Below, in pieces: positions 44,092 to 53,737 of a stretch of 64,000 nucleotides of DNA (its first letter is position 1; the number at the start of each line of letters is the position of its first letter). The translations under genes and the position numbers were made by a program. The DNA lies in contig CAWJWD010000004.1 in NCBI GenBank assembly GCA_963846505.1, positions 62,001 through 126,000 on the forward strand, in the 5' to 3' direction. The notes below the pieces were generated by a model. That model worked only from the letters and a program-made list of their open reading frames with translations. It was not told the DNA's origin and made no database searches. This stretch comes from JACVRW01 sp963846505. Lineage in GTDB: Bacteria > Actinomycetota > Thermoleophilia > Solirubrobacterales > Thermoleophilaceae.

Positions 44092-44564
44092 CGCCTGCCG
44101 CCGCTTCGCTGCGCGACGTTCGTGTCCACGACGTACAGCAGCACCAGCACCCCGATCACGATGCAGGCGTCGGCGACGTTGAAGGCCGGCCAGAGCGATC
44201 GGGTCGACGAAGTCGATCACCGCCCCCTCGCGGCCGCGGTCGGCGAGGTTGCCGAGCGCGCCGCCGATCAGCATGCCGACGGGCAGCCACAGCCACGACT
44301 GGGCCGCGTGCAGGGCGAAGTAGCCCAGCAGCGAGACGAGCGCGACGCCGATCAGTACCGCGATCAGCGCGCCGCCGCCCGCCAGCGCCCCGAAGGCGAC
44401 GCCCGAGTTGCGCGTGTAGGTGAAGTCCAGGCCGGGGATCACGTCGACCGATCTCCCCGCGCGACGATGTTGGCCACGACCAGCTGCTTGGTCGCCTGGT
44501 CGAGGGCGACCACGATCGCGGCCGTGGCAATGGCGCGCGCAATGCCCCGGACGCCGGCGGTCAT
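44088..44564 (-). CDS. lspA: lipoprotein signal peptidase II, frameshifted
   Basis: About 158 residues over breaks near 44440 and 44195. The N-terminal helix contains ALDQATKQLVV. The middle has FTYTRNSGVAFG and GGALGNLADRGREGAVIDFV (first catalytic Asp). The C-terminus, in a shifted frame, has AFNVADACIVIGVLVLL (second Asp). It cleaves lipoprotein signal peptides before the lipidated Cys. The ATG at 44564 lies three bases after the yggT stop. The essential motifs are all present once corrected. Confidence 0.87.
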
Positions 44565-44567
44565 CGC

Positions 44568-44874
44568 TCAGCCGGCGATCAGGCTGGTCACGATCTCGCC
44601 CACGATGATCAGCATGAAGACGGCGACCATCGGGCTCAGATCGAGCGCGCCGGGACCGATGCGGATCATCGGGATGATGCGGCGAAACAGCTTCAGGTAT
44701 GGGTCGGTGACGTCGATCACGAAGGTCAGCACCGCGTTCAGCACGCGGTTGTACGGCATGCGCGGGATCCAGCTCATGACGATGCGGATGAAGATCAGCA
44801 CGACATAGACCACGATCAGCGTGTCGAGGTAGTCGGCGAGATCGGTGCGGCGTGAGGGCAAGCAGGGTCGTCAT
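44568..44874 (-). CDS. YggT-family membrane protein
   Basis: About 97-101 residues with two YGGT motifs' worth of helices: LDTLIVVYVVLIFIRIVMSWIP and MVAVFMLIIVGEIVTSLIAG, separated by DVTDPYLKLFRRIIP. The family sits in division clusters and has been tied to ion homeostasis and division. The uninterrupted frame starts at a TTG (44861). The ATG at 44874 overlaps the proC stop (ATGA) and becomes usable with a one-base correction near 44865. Confidence 0.85.
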
Positions 44875-45637
44875 CGTGCAATCCCTTCCAAGACCGCGTC
44901 GACGGCCGCGCGGCAGACGTCGCGGGCGCCGCGCGGCCTCGAGCGCGTTCAGCCCGCGCTCGGTGGCGCCGCCCGGCGTCGCGACGCGCGCGCGCAGGCC
45001 GGCGAAGTCCCAGCTCGTGGGTGTCCAGCGAGGCCGCGGCGCCGGCCATCGTCTCGACCGACATGCGCGCCGCCTCGACGCGGTCGAGCCCGTGCGCGAC
45101 GCCCGCGTCGGCGAACGCCTCGGCCAGCAGCGCGTAGAAGGCGGGGCCGCAGCTCATGATCGCCATCGCCGGCTCGATCAGCGCCTCGTCGTCGAGCCGG
45201 ATGACGGTGCCGGCACGGCCGACCAGCTCCAGGATCTCCTGCTCGGGCCCGGCGTCCGCGCGCGAGCCGGGGCTGTAGCAGAGCACTCCCTTGCCGACCT
45301 CGGCCGGGATGTTCGGGATCAGGCGGTAGACCGGCGCGCCGGGATAGGCGGCCTCGATGCGAGCGGTCGGCGTCGCGGCGAGGATCGAGATCACGACGCG
45401 CGCACGCCCGCCGAGGCTCGTCGGCCACCTCGTCGAGCTGCTGCGGCTTGTGACAGAGCACGATCGCGTCCGCCTGCTCGGCGACCTCGGCGTTCGTGGC
45501 CAGCGCCTCGCCCGCCGACGCGCCTGCGCGAGCGCCCGCGCACGCTCGAGGTCGAGGTCCGACACGAGCATCGGCTCGCCGATCCCCCGCGCAAGCGCGG
45601 AGGCCATGTTGCCGGCACCGATGAAGCCCAGTCTCAT
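44871..45637 (-). CDS. proC: pyrroline-5-carboxylate reductase, frameshifted
   Basis: About 255 residues. The dinucleotide loop GFIGAGNMASALARGI (residues 4-19) and the core YRLIPNIPAEVGKG, CGPAFYALLAEAFADAGV and MSVETMAGAA are clear. Breaks near 45530, 45420, 45015 and 44930 disrupt the remainder. The corrected C-terminus ends VDAVLEGIAR. It makes proline from pyrroline-5-carboxylate with NAD(P)H. In Gram-positive bacteria proC-like genes commonly sit between sepF and yggT. Confidence 0.88.
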
Positions 45638-45679
45638 CGCCGGGCGCACTCTACCGCCGGGCTCCGCGAGCCGGACGCG

Positions 45680-46216
45680 TCAGCTCTGGTTGAAGAAGCC
45701 CTTCTCGATCAGCCGAGCGCGCTCCTCGGCCGACACCTCGACGTTGCGCGGCGTCAGCAGGAAGACCTTGTCGGCGATCCGCTGCATGCCGCCGTCGAGG
45801 GCGTAGGTGAGCCCGGAGGCGAAGTCGATCAGGCGCTTGGAGAGGTCGGTGTCCGTGCCCTGGAGGTTGAGGATCACCGGGATCGCGTCCTTGAACTGGT
45901 CCGCGATCTGCTGGGCGTCGTTGAAGCTCTTGGGGATGACGAGGTGGACCTGGATGTCGCTGCCGCCGCCCCGGCCGTTGCCGACCGGGCGCAGCACGCG
46001 CGTCTCGCGCCCGCCGCCGCGCGGCTCGTCGGCGAAGATGTCGTCGATCTCGTCGCGCCGGCGCCGCTGCAGCCGGCGCACGTTGGGCCGGTCGCGGTAG
46101 CGGTCCTCGAGCTCGGCCTCCGGCTCCGGCTCGGAGACGGGCTCGTAGCGCGGGTCCTCCTCCTCGGCGAGGCCGAAGTAGACCAGCGTGCGATGCCAGG
46201 TGTCGCGAAACGCCAT
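45680..46216 (-). CDS. sepF: cell division protein SepF
   Basis: The 178-residue product has an N-terminal amphipathic membrane-binding helix (MAFRDTWHRTLVYFGL), an acidic/basic linker (about 20-80) and the C-terminal SepF domain (VHLVIPKSFNDAQQIADQFKD, VILNLQGTDTDLSKRLIDFASGLTYALDGGMQRI, FLLTP). It anchors FtsZ filaments to the membrane; in actinobacteria, which lack FtsA, SepF does this job. GAGGG precedes the ATG. Confidence 0.95.
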   Translation of the reverse strand: MAFRDTWHRTLVYFGLAEEEDPRYEPVSEPEPEAELEDRYRDRPNVRRLQRRRRDEIDDIFADEPRGGGRETRVLRPVGNGRGGGSDIQVHLVIPKSFNDAQQIADQFKDAIPVILNLQGTDTDLSKRLIDFASGLTYALDGGMQRIADKVFLLTPRNVEVSAEERARLIEKGFFNQS

Positions 46217-46271
46217 GGTGACCCTCAGTTTCGCGCGTAAGCGGGAAACTCCTTGTGAAAGTGTACGGGCG

Positions 46272-47147
46272 ATGGACCCTCGCCCGTTCGACGTGCTGCG
46301 CCAGCTCCCCGGAGTCCGCACCGTAACCCTCTCCGGCGAGGTCGCCGGCGACGGCCCGCCGCTCGTGCTGCTGCACGGTCTGTCCGCCACCCGCCGCAAC
46401 GTCGTGCAGGGCTCGCGCGCCCTGATTCGCCGCGGCTACCGGCTGATCGCCTACGACGCCCGCGGCCACGGCCAGTCGTCGCCCGCGCAGGAGCGCAGCG
46501 CCTACGAATACCGCGATCTGGTGCGCGATCTCGACGCCGTGCTGGCCTACTTCGACCTCGACCGCGCCGTGCTGATCGGCAGCTCGATGGGCGCCGCGAC
46601 CGCGATGGCCTTCGCGCTCGAGTTCCCCGAGCGGGTGCCGGCGCTCGTCCAGATCACGCCCGCGTATGCCGGCCAGTCGCGCACGGGCAACGTCGGCGAC
46701 GAGTATTGGGAGCGGATGGCGAGCGAGCTCGAGGCCGGCGGCGTGGACGCCTTCGTCGAGGTGGCCGAGCCGGGCGACCTGCCCGAGCGCTGGCGCGAGA
46801 TCGCCCGCGAGGCGACGCGCCAGCGCATGGAGCGCCACGTGCACCCGGAAGCGGTCGCCGACGCCCTGCGCGTGGTCTCGCGCTCCCTTGCCTGGCGCGG
46901 CCTGGAGCCGCTGGAGGACCTCGACGTACCGACCCTCGTGGTCGCCTCGCGCGACGAGGCCGACCAGCTCCACCCCTTCGCCATCGCCGAGGAGTACGTC
47001 CAGCGCCTGCCCCGGGGCGAGCTGGCAATCGAGGACGAGGGCCAGTCGCCGCTGGCCTGGCAGGGCGCGCGGCTGTCCGGAGTGATCGGGGACTTCCTGG
47101 CCCGGGTCGGCTATCCGCCCGCGCCCGTCAACGGAAGGCCCACCTGA
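46272..47147 (+). CDS. alpha/beta-hydrolase
   Basis: The 291-residue product has the fold's landmarks: LVLLHGLSATRR (oxyanion), YDARGHGQS, nucleophile Ser in LIGSSMGAATA (about residue 104) and VASRDEADQLHP (acid). The usual catalytic His near the C-terminus is not obvious; DEGQSPLAWQGA stands where GHxP is expected, so activity is uncertain. It diverges from sepF and its stop is seven bases from the converging yggS stop. Confidence 0.82.
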   Translation: MDPRPFDVLRQLPGVRTVTLSGEVAGDGPPLVLLHGLSATRRNVVQGSRALIRRGYRLIAYDARGHGQSSPAQERSAYEYRDLVRDLDAVLAYFDLDRAVLIGSSMGAATAMAFALEFPERVPALVQITPAYAGQSRTGNVGDEYWERMASELEAGGVDAFVEVAEPGDLPERWREIAREATRQRMERHVHPEAVADALRVVSRSLAWRGLEPLEDLDVPTLVVASRDEADQLHPFAIAEEYVQRLPRGELAIEDEGQSPLAWQGARLSGVIGDFLARVGYPPAPVNGRPT

Positions 47148-47154
47148 GCGACGC

Positions 47155-47763
47155 TCACTCGTACAGGACGCTGCCGAGCCGCACGATCGTCGCTCCCTCC
47201 TGCGCCGCGACCGCGTAGTCCTGGCTGGTGCCCATCGACAATCGCCTCAGGCCGTGCTCGGCGGCCAGCTCGGCCAGGCGGGCGAAGTGGCGGCGGTTGT
47301 CCTCCGGGCGCTCGGTGAACGGCGGCATCGTCATCAGACCGGTCACGGGCACGGGGCAGCGCTCGAGGTAGTCGCCGAGCTCGCCCGGGTCGATGCCGGC
47401 CTTGCCCTCCTCCCCCGCGACGTTGACCTGGATCAGCACCTCGCGCGCCGGATGCTGCTCGAGCCGGCGCAGCGCCGAGTCCGAGGCGACCGAGTGGATC
47501 AGGCGCACGTTGGGCGCGACGTCGCGCAGCTTGCGGCTCTGCAGGGCGCCGATGAAGTCCCAGCTGAAGAGGTCGCCGTGGGCCTGCTGCTTGGCGAGCA
47601 GGTCCTGCACGCGGTTCTCGCCCACGAGCTCGACGCCCGCCTCCGCGAGCGCCGGCAGCTCGTCCGCGCCGACGTACTTGACCGCCGCCAGGATCTCGAC
47701 GTCCGGGCCGATCTGCTCGCGCACCCGCTCGAGGTTGGCGCGGATCCGGGCAGCGTCAGCCAT
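47155..47763 (-). CDS. YggS-family PLP homeostasis protein
   Basis: The 202-residue single-domain product has the PLP lysine in ILAAVKYV (Lys29). GENRVQDLLAK, WDFIGALQSRK, LIQVNVAGEEGKAG and the phosphate-binding LSMGTSQDY are also present. These proteins buffer pyridoxal phosphate and have no known enzyme activity. The conserved HxIGxLQxxK has Phe for His. The start overlaps the pgeF stop by eight bases. Confidence 0.93.
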   Translation of the reverse strand: MADAARIRANLERVREQIGPDVEILAAVKYVGADELPALAEAGVELVGENRVQDLLAKQQAHGDLFSWDFIGALQSRKLRDVAPNVRLIHSVASDSALRRLEQHPAREVLIQVNVAGEEGKAGIDPGELGDYLERCPVPVTGLMTMPPFTERPEDNRRHFARLAELAAEHGLRRLSMGTSQDYAVAAQEGATIVRLGSVLYE

Positions 47764-48490
47764 CGAGCACCACCAGCCCGGCCTGGCGGCCGGTGACGCC
47801 GGCGTCGCGTCGGTGCGAGAAGTAGCGCTGCGGCTCGCAGCTCGTGCAGCGATCGACGTGCTCGACCTGGCTCACCCCGGCGCGAGCCAGCTTGGCGACG
47901 ATCACCTTGCGCAGGTCGAGCATGCGCCCGTCGGCGACGCCGTCGAGGTCGGAGAACGCCTCGAGCACCTCGCCACCGACCTCGTAGCAGCAGCCGCCGA
48001 TGCCGGGGCCGACGGCGGCGCTAGGCGTGGTCTCGAAGCGCTCCAGCGCCCGCTCGAGGATGCCCGCAGCCAGTGGACGCCAGCCGCAGTGCAGCATCGC
48101 CACCCGCAGGCCGTCCGAGAGCGCGACGGGATAGCAGTCGGCGACCATCACCAGCAGCCCGACGCCCGGCGTCGCCGTCAGATGTCCGTCTGCCCGGGGC
48201 AGCTCCTCGCCGCCCGGGTCGGAGAAGGCGTGGTCGGCCGGTGGCGCCTCGTGCTCGATCAGGTCGGCACCGTGCACCTGCAGCGCCGTCGCGACCCGTT
48301 GGGCCTCGAGGCCCAACGTCGCCGCCGCCCGGCGCCGGTTCTCGACCACCCGTTCGGGCTCGTCGTCGGTCAGGTAGCCGAGGTTGAGCGACTCGTACGG
48401 CCCCTCGCTGACGCCGCCGCGGCGGGTGGTGAAGGCAGCCCGCGCCCCGGGCAGGGCCAGCACGTCGGCACGCGGTCCGTCGCCGCTCAC
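47756..48490 (-). CDS. pgeF: peptidoglycan editing factor PgeF / laccase-domain protein
   Basis: The 244-residue product shows the YfiH pattern. It has FTTRRGGVSEGPYESLNLG, the metal His in ATALQVHGADL, Cys in VMVADCYPVALSD and His in MLHCGWRPLAAG, with VGPGIGGCCYEVG and SHRRDAGVTGRQAGLV at the end. PgeF removes mis-incorporated serine peptides from murein precursors. It fits the unit led by murA and overlaps the cca-like gene by four bases. Confidence 0.92.
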   Translation of the reverse strand: MSGDGPRADVLALPGARAAFTTRRGGVSEGPYESLNLGYLTDDEPERVVENRRRAAATLGLEAQRVATALQVHGADLIEHEAPPADHAFSDPGGEELPRADGHLTATPGVGLLVMVADCYPVALSDGLRVAMLHCGWRPLAAGILERALERFETTPSAAVGPGIGGCCYEVGGEVLEAFSDLDGVADGRMLDLRKVIVAKLARAGVSQVEHVDRCTSCEPQRYFSHRRDAGVTGRQAGLVVLDG

Positions 48491-49714
48491 CGCGCCAGCT
48501 CCAGCGCGGTCTCGAGCTCTTCCTCACGCCCCTGGACGAGGCCGTCGAGCTTGCGCCCGAGGACCTCCTCCAGCACCTGTCCGATCACCGGTCCCGGGCG
48601 CACGCCCGCGGCGATCAGGTCGCCGCCGCCGATCTCCAGCCGCACGCCGCTGAGCTCGGTCACCCAGCGCACGATGGCATCGGCGGGGGCTTGGAGGGCC
48701 AAGGCCAGCGCGAGCGCTTCGAGCGGCTCGCGGCGCAGCAGCTCGCGCAGTTCGGAGGGCGTGTGCTCGCGCCCGCGCAGTTCGCGTGCCAGCACCGGTG
48801 CCACGTGCGCCGCTCGTATGACGGCGTCGCGCTGGGCCGCGGGCAGGTGCAGGTCCGCCAGCCACAGGTCGAGCTCGGCCGGCGCGCCCGCACAGAGCGC
48901 GGCCAGGGCCACGAGCGTGCGGTCGGCGCCGATGGTGACGGCGCCCAGCGCCGCCGACGCCACCAGCTCGGGGTCGGGATCGAGTGCCGGGTGCAGCCCG
49001 GCGGCGATGCCCAGCTCGACGCAGCCGCTCGACCCCGCTCGGCGCCTCGGTCTCGCCGAGCAGGTCGAGCAGCTCGTCGCGGATGCGCGCGCCGGAGACC
49101 GTGCCCAGGGCGCCGGCGGCGACCGCCTCGAGCGCCAGCCGCTCGCTGTCGGGGTCGAGCCCGAAGTCGAGCCGCGTCTCGTAGCGCACCGCCCGCAGCA
49201 GTCGCGTGGGATCGTCGACGAAGCTGCGCTCGTGCAGCACGCGAACGACGCCGGCCTCGAGATCGGCCAGTCCGCCACACGGGTCGTACAGATGGCCGAG
49301 GTCGTCCCCGTGCAGCGCGAGCGCCATCGCGTTGATGGCGAAGTCGCGCCTGCCGAGGTCCTCGGCCAGGGTCGCGGGCCACACGCGCGGGAGCGCGCCG
49401 GGCTCGTCGTAGACCTCGGCGCGGGTGGTGGCGAGGTCCAGCGCCAGCCCGTCCGCCTGCACCGTGGCGGTGCCGAAGCGCTCGTGCTCGCGCACCACGC
49501 CGTCGAGCCGGTCCGCCAGCGTCCGCGCCACCGAGCGCGCGTCGCCCTCCACGGCCACGTCGAGGTCCACCGCCGTGGCGCCGCGCAGCAGGTCGCGCAC
49601 CGCACCGCCGACGAGGAAGGTCGGGGGCAGGTCCCCCAGCACCGGCAGCAGGCGCTCCAGCCCCGGGACGCGCCGCAGTCGCTCGCGCAGATGGGCGGCG
49701 TCGGTCACCCGCAC
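48487..49714 (-). CDS. CCA-adding/poly(A) polymerase family nucleotidyltransferase, one frameshift
   Basis: About 408 residues with a single break near 49030. The head domain has FLVGGAVRDLL and DLDVAVEGD (the metal-binding DxD), followed by RRDFAINAMAL and FVDDPTRLLRAVRYETRLDF. These are class II tRNA nucleotidyltransferase hallmarks. The body is helical. It completes or repairs tRNA 3' CCA ends. A second function cannot be excluded since class II families also include poly(A) polymerases. Confidence 0.87.
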
Positions 49715-49754
49715 CTGCTCCTGCGCCGCGCAGCGCTTCGCCGCCGCGTCCGCG

Positions 49755-50513
49755 TCACAGCCGTACGGGGATCCCTGCCGCCTGCATGTGCTCCTTGGCC
49801 TCCCGAACGCTGTACTGGCCGTAGTGGAAGATCGACGCGCAGAGGACGGCGCTCGCGCCGCCGCCGTCGATCGCGTCCACCAGGTGCTCGAGCCGGCCGG
49901 CGCCGCCGGAGGCGATCACCGGGACGTCGACGGCCTCGGACACGCGCCGGGTCAGCTCGAGCTCGTAGCCGTCCTCGGTGCCGTCGCGATCCATGCTCGT
50001 CAGCAGGATCTCCCCCGCCCCGCGCTCGACGCCCTCGCGCGCCCACTCGACCGCGTCGCGGCCGACCGGCGTGCGCCCGCCGTTGACGTAGACCCCGTAC
50101 GAGCCGTCGTCCTCGCGCCGGGCGTCGATCGCCAGCACGACGCACTGGTCGCCGAACACGCGCGCCATGTCGGTCAGCAGCTCGGGGCGAGCGACCGCGG
50201 CGGAGTTGACCGAGACCTTGTCCGCGCCGGCGTCGAGCACCGCCTGGGCGTCCTCGACGGTGCGCACGCCGCCGCCGATCGTGAACGGGATGAAGACGTC
50301 GTCGGCGCAGCGGCGCGCGAGCGCAGCCACGGTCTCGCGCTTCTCGTGCGAGGCGGTGATGTCGAGGAAGACGATCTCGTCCGCGCCTTCCTCCTGGTAG
50401 CGCACGGCCAGCTCGACCGGATCGCCCGCGTCGCGCAGCTCGAGGAACTCCACGCCCTTGACCACGCGGCCCTTGTCCACGTCGAGGCAGGGGATCACAC
50501 GCTTGAGCAGCAT
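49755..50513 (-). CDS. hisF: imidazole glycerol phosphate synthase, cyclase subunit
   Basis: The 252-residue TIM barrel begins RVIPCLDVDKGRVVKG (catalytic Asp11). It has VFIPFTIGGGVRTVED, LTSMDRDGTEDGY (second Asp) and VIASGGAGRLEHL. With HisH it converts PRFAR to imidazole glycerol phosphate and AICAR. It lies 38 bases after hisA in the same unit. Confidence 0.96.
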   Translation of the reverse strand: MLLKRVIPCLDVDKGRVVKGVEFLELRDAGDPVELAVRYQEEGADEIVFLDITASHEKRETVAALARRCADDVFIPFTIGGGVRTVEDAQAVLDAGADKVSVNSAAVARPELLTDMARVFGDQCVVLAIDARREDDGSYGVYVNGGRTPVGRDAVEWAREGVERGAGEILLTSMDRDGTEDGYELELTRRVSEAVDVPVIASGGAGRLEHLVDAIDGGGASAVLCASIFHYGQYSVREAKEHMQAAGIPVRL

Positions 50514-50551
50514 CGCCCTGTCTTAGCACGTCGCCGCGGCGCAGCGACGGG

Positions 50552-51280
50552 TCAGCGGTCGGCCAGCGCGGCCTGACCGTCGGCGACGGTGAAGCGGCCC
50601 TCGTAGAGCGCCTTGCCCGAGATCACCCCGGCGAGGTTGACCAACCGCAGCGAGCGCAGCGCCTCCAGATCCTCGAGCGAGCCGATGCCGCCCGAGTAGA
50701 GGAAGCGGCCACGCACGGCCTCCGAGATGCGCTTGACCTCGTCGAGGTCGGGACCGCCGAGCATGCCGTCGCGGTCGACGCTCGTGTAGGCGAAGCGCGT
50801 CACGCCGCGCTGCTGCAGGCGCCGAATCGCGTCCTCGGGCCTCGACTGCGTCTCCTTGGTCCAGCCCGCAACCGAGACCCGGCCCCCGCGCGCGTCGACG
50901 CCGACGAGGATGCGCGGGTCCCAGGTGGCGATCGCCTCGTCGAGGAAGGCCTGGTCGCCGAAGGCGGCCGTGCCCAGCACGACCCGTTCGGCCCCGGCGG
51001 CCAGCGCGGCGCGCACCGACGCCAGCGAGCGCAGCCCGCCGCCGAACTGCACCGGCACGCCCAGCTCCCGCGTGATCCGCTCGAGGTGGCGGAGGTTGGC
51101 CGGCTCGCCCTCGCGGGCGCCGTCGAGGTCGACCACGTGCAGCCACGTCGCCCCGGCCTCGACGAACGAGCGCGCGGCCTCGAGCGGATCGTCGGCGTAG
51201 ACGGTCTCGTCGTCGAAGCGGCCCTGCCGCAGCCGCACCGCGCGGCCGTCGCGGATGTCCACGGCTGGCAGCAGGATCAT
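50552..51280 (-). CDS. hisA: phosphoribosylformimino-AICAR-P isomerase
   Basis: The 242-residue barrel starts LLPAVDIRDGRAVRLRQG (Asp8) and has VQFGGGLRSLASV and YTSVDRDGMLGGPD (second Asp). In many actinobacteria this enzyme (PriA) also does the TrpF step. No trp genes are in the window, so bifunctionality is possible but unproven. It overlaps hisH by four bases. Confidence 0.93.
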   Translation of the reverse strand: MILLPAVDIRDGRAVRLRQGRFDDETVYADDPLEAARSFVEAGATWLHVVDLDGAREGEPANLRHLERITRELGVPVQFGGGLRSLASVRAALAAGAERVVLGTAAFGDQAFLDEAIATWDPRILVGVDARGGRVSVAGWTKETQSRPEDAIRRLQQRGVTRFAYTSVDRDGMLGGPDLDEVKRISEAVRGRFLYSGGIGSLEDLEALRSLRLVNLAGVISGKALYEGRFTVADGQAALADR

Positions 51281-51903
51281 GCGGGGACCGTGACGCAGCT
51301 GCGCACGAAGTTGCCGAGCAGCGCGAGGCCGTGCTCGCCGGACTTCTCCGGATGGAACTGGACGCCGTAGACGGGTGGGCGGGCGACCGCGCTGACGAAC
51401 TCGCCGCCGTAGTCGGCCGTGCCGAGCACGTCCTCGGCGTGCGCCGGTCTCGGCGCGAACGAGTTGGCGTGGTAGAAGGCGCAGGGTTGCGGCAGGCCCT
51501 CGTTGAGCGCGGTCTCGTGCTGCCAGGAGACCGGGTTCCAGCCGATCTGCGGCACCTTCAGCCCCTTGGCCGCCAATCGCTCGACTCTGCCCGCGAGCAG
51601 TCCGATGCCCTCCGCGCCGCCGTGCTCGACGGTCGACTCGAACAGCAGCTGCATGCCCATGCAGACGCCGATCAGCGGCACCCCGGCCGCGACGCGCTCG
51701 TGCAGCAGCTCGTCGAGCTGCAGCCGACGCACGTGCTCCATCGCCCGCGGCATCGCCCCCACCCCGGGCAGCACGATGCCGTCGGCGGCACGCACGCGCG
51801 CGTGGTCACGGGTCAGCTCGGCCTCGGCGCCGACGTGCTCGAGCGCCTTCGAGACCGAGCGCAGGTTGCCCATGCCGTAGTCGAGGATCGCGATGCGCGT
51901 CAC
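51277..51903 (-). CDS. hisH: imidazole glycerol phosphate synthase, glutaminase subunit
   Basis: The 208-residue class I glutaminase has its Cys nucleophile in LIGVCMGMQLLFE and its His-Glu pair in GVQFHPEKSGEHG. YGMGNLRSV and LPGVGAM bind partner and substrate. It supplies ammonia to HisF. GTG at 51903 overlaps the hisB stop (GTGA). Confidence 0.95.
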   Translation of the reverse strand: MTRIAILDYGMGNLRSVSKALEHVGAEAELTRDHARVRAADGIVLPGVGAMPRAMEHVRRLQLDELLHERVAAGVPLIGVCMGMQLLFESTVEHGGAEGIGLLAGRVERLAAKGLKVPQIGWNPVSWQHETALNEGLPQPCAFYHANSFAPRPAHAEDVLGTADYGGEFVSAVARPPVYGVQFHPEKSGEHGLALLGNFVRSCVTVPA

Positions 51904-52487
51904 AGCACGCCCTTCGTCGACGGCACGCCGGGCTGATCCGGATCGATCGCGACTGCCTGGCGCAGCGCGCGCGCGAACGCCTTGAAGGCGATCTCGACCA
52001 TGTGGTGCGCGTTCGTGCCGGTCTCGACCTCGAGGTGCAGCGTCAGCTTCGCCGCGTTGGCGACGGCGCGCATGAACTCCTCGGCGAGGTCGGTGTCGAA
52101 GTCTCCGACGCACTCGGCCGGAAAGCGGGCCTCGAAGGACGTGAACGGCCGGCCGGAGAGGTCGAGCGAGCAGCTCGCGCGCGCCTCGTCCATCGGCAGC
52201 ACGGCGTGGCCGAAGCGCACGATCCCGTCGCGGTCGCCCAGCGCCTCGTCGAGCGCCGTCCCGAGCGCGAGACCCGTGTCCTCGACGGTGTGGTGCGACC
52301 CGGTCTCGAGGTCGCCGGTGACGGCGACGTCGAGGTCGAGCGCGCCGTGCTTGGCGACGGCGTCGAGCAGGTGGTCGAAGAAGCCCACGCCGGTGGCGCG
52401 CTCGCCCGCGCCCGACCCGTCCAGGTCGAGGCTGAGGCGGACGTCGGTCTCACCGGTGGTGCGCTGGATCTGCGAGCTACGAGTCAT
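51900..52487 (-). CDS. hisB: imidazoleglycerol-phosphate dehydratase
   Basis: The 195-residue monofunctional enzyme has the metal-binding histidines in GFFDHLLDAVAKHG, SHHTVEDTGLALG and GTNAHHMVEIAFKAFARALR. It dehydrates imidazoleglycerol phosphate. No phosphatase domain is fused. The usual neighbour hisC is absent between hisD and hisB. The ATG overlaps the hisD stop. Confidence 0.96.
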   Translation of the reverse strand: MTRSSQIQRTTGETDVRLSLDLDGSGAGERATGVGFFDHLLDAVAKHGALDLDVAVTGDLETGSHHTVEDTGLALGTALDEALGDRDGIVRFGHAVLPMDEARASCSLDLSGRPFTSFEARFPAECVGDFDTDLAEEFMRAVANAAKLTLHLEVETGTNAHHMVEIAFKAFARALRQAVAIDPDQPGVPSTKGVL

Positions 52488-53737
52488 GCGCGACGCTCCA
52501 TCGACTCGGCGTGCACGGGAAAGCCCTCGGCTCGGGCCAGAGCCGCTCCCGCGGGCGCGAGGCGCGCCGCCGCCTCGCCGGGCAAGGATACGCGAGCCAT
52601 CCGGCGCCTGAACGTGGCGGGCGACAGCGCGCTCTGGAAGCGCGCCGCGCCGCCCGTCGGCAGGACGTGGTTCGAGCCGGCGACGTAGTCCCCGAACGCG
52701 GTCGCGGCGTTGCGTCCGACGAACAGGCAGCCGGCACTGCGGATCTCGCCGGCGAACGCCTCCGCCTCGTCGCCGATCAGCTCGAGGTGCTCGGGAGCCA
52801 TCTCCTCGGCGAACGCCACGGACTCCTCCATGCTCGGCCGTTGGACCGCGACGAGCTCGACGTCGGTGACGCTCGGCCGTTCGGGAGCCAGCCGCTGGAC
52901 GTGTCCGACCACCGCCTCCAGCAGCTCGGCGGCGGGCGAGAGCACGCACACGAACGAGTCCGGGCCGTGCTCGGCCTGCGCGAGCAGGTCGAGCGCGATC
53001 AGCTCGGCGTCCGGGCAGGCGTCCGCCCCGGCGACCACCACCAGCTCGCTCGGCCCCGCGAGCCCGTCGATGCCGATGCGGCCGACGAGCTGGCGCTTGG
53101 CCTCGGTGACCCAGTAGTTGCCGGGTCCGACGACGACGTCGACCTTGGCGACCGTCTCCGTGCCGTGCGCAAGCGCGGCGATCGCCTGCGCACCGCCGAT
53201 CGCATAGACCTCGTCGACCTCGCAGAGGGCGCAGGCGGCGAGCACCACGGGATGTACCTGACCCGGCGCCTGCGGCGGCGAGCAGACCGCGATCCGCTCC
53301 ACGCCGGAGGCGCGGGCGGTGACCGCGCACATGACCACGCTCGAGGGGTAGGCGGCCCGGCCCCCGGGCGCGTACACGCCGGCACTGGCGACCGGCCGCT
53401 CGACGATCTCGACGCGCTGGCCCTCGGGCAGGGCGACGTCCACCGCGGCGCGCAGCTGCGCCTCGACGACGGTGCGCACGTTGCGCATCGAGGTCTCCAG
53501 AGCTGTCCGGACCTCGGCGCCCAGCGCGTCGAGCGCGTCCCTCGAGGCGTCGTCGGAGACCCGTAGCTGCGCGGACGTGGGGCGCATTCCGTCGAGTTGC
53601 GCCGTCCAGTCGATCAGCTCGCGGTCCCCACCCTCTCGGACGTCTCCGATGATCGTGCCGACCTGCTCCTGCTTGCCGGAGAACAGACCGCGCCGGCCGA
53701 GCGCGTCGCCGCGCGGGATCATGCGCACGATCTTCAC
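52484..53737 (-). CDS. hisD: histidinol dehydrogenase
   Basis: The 417-residue product shows YAPGGRAAYPSSVVM, YAIGGAQAIAALAHGT, VVGPGNYWVTEAKR and GPSELVVVAGADA. Zinc and catalytic His residues lie in QAEHGPDSF and APEHLEL. It oxidises histidinol to histidine with two NAD+. GTG at 53737 overlaps the hisG stop. Confidence 0.96.
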   Translation of the reverse strand: MKIVRMIPRGDALGRRGLFSGKQEQVGTIIGDVREGGDRELIDWTAQLDGMRPTSAQLRVSDDASRDALDALGAEVRTALETSMRNVRTVVEAQLRAAVDVALPEGQRVEIVERPVASAGVYAPGGRAAYPSSVVMCAVTARASGVERIAVCSPPQAPGQVHPVVLAACALCEVDEVYAIGGAQAIAALAHGTETVAKVDVVVGPGNYWVTEAKRQLVGRIGIDGLAGPSELVVVAGADACPDAELIALDLLAQAEHGPDSFVCVLSPAAELLEAVVGHVQRLAPERPSVTDVELVAVQRPSMEESVAFAEEMAPEHLELIGDEAEAFAGEIRSAGCLFVGRNAATAFGDYVAGSNHVLPTGGAARFQSALSPATFRRRMARVSLPGEAAARLAPAGAALARAEGFPVHAESMERRA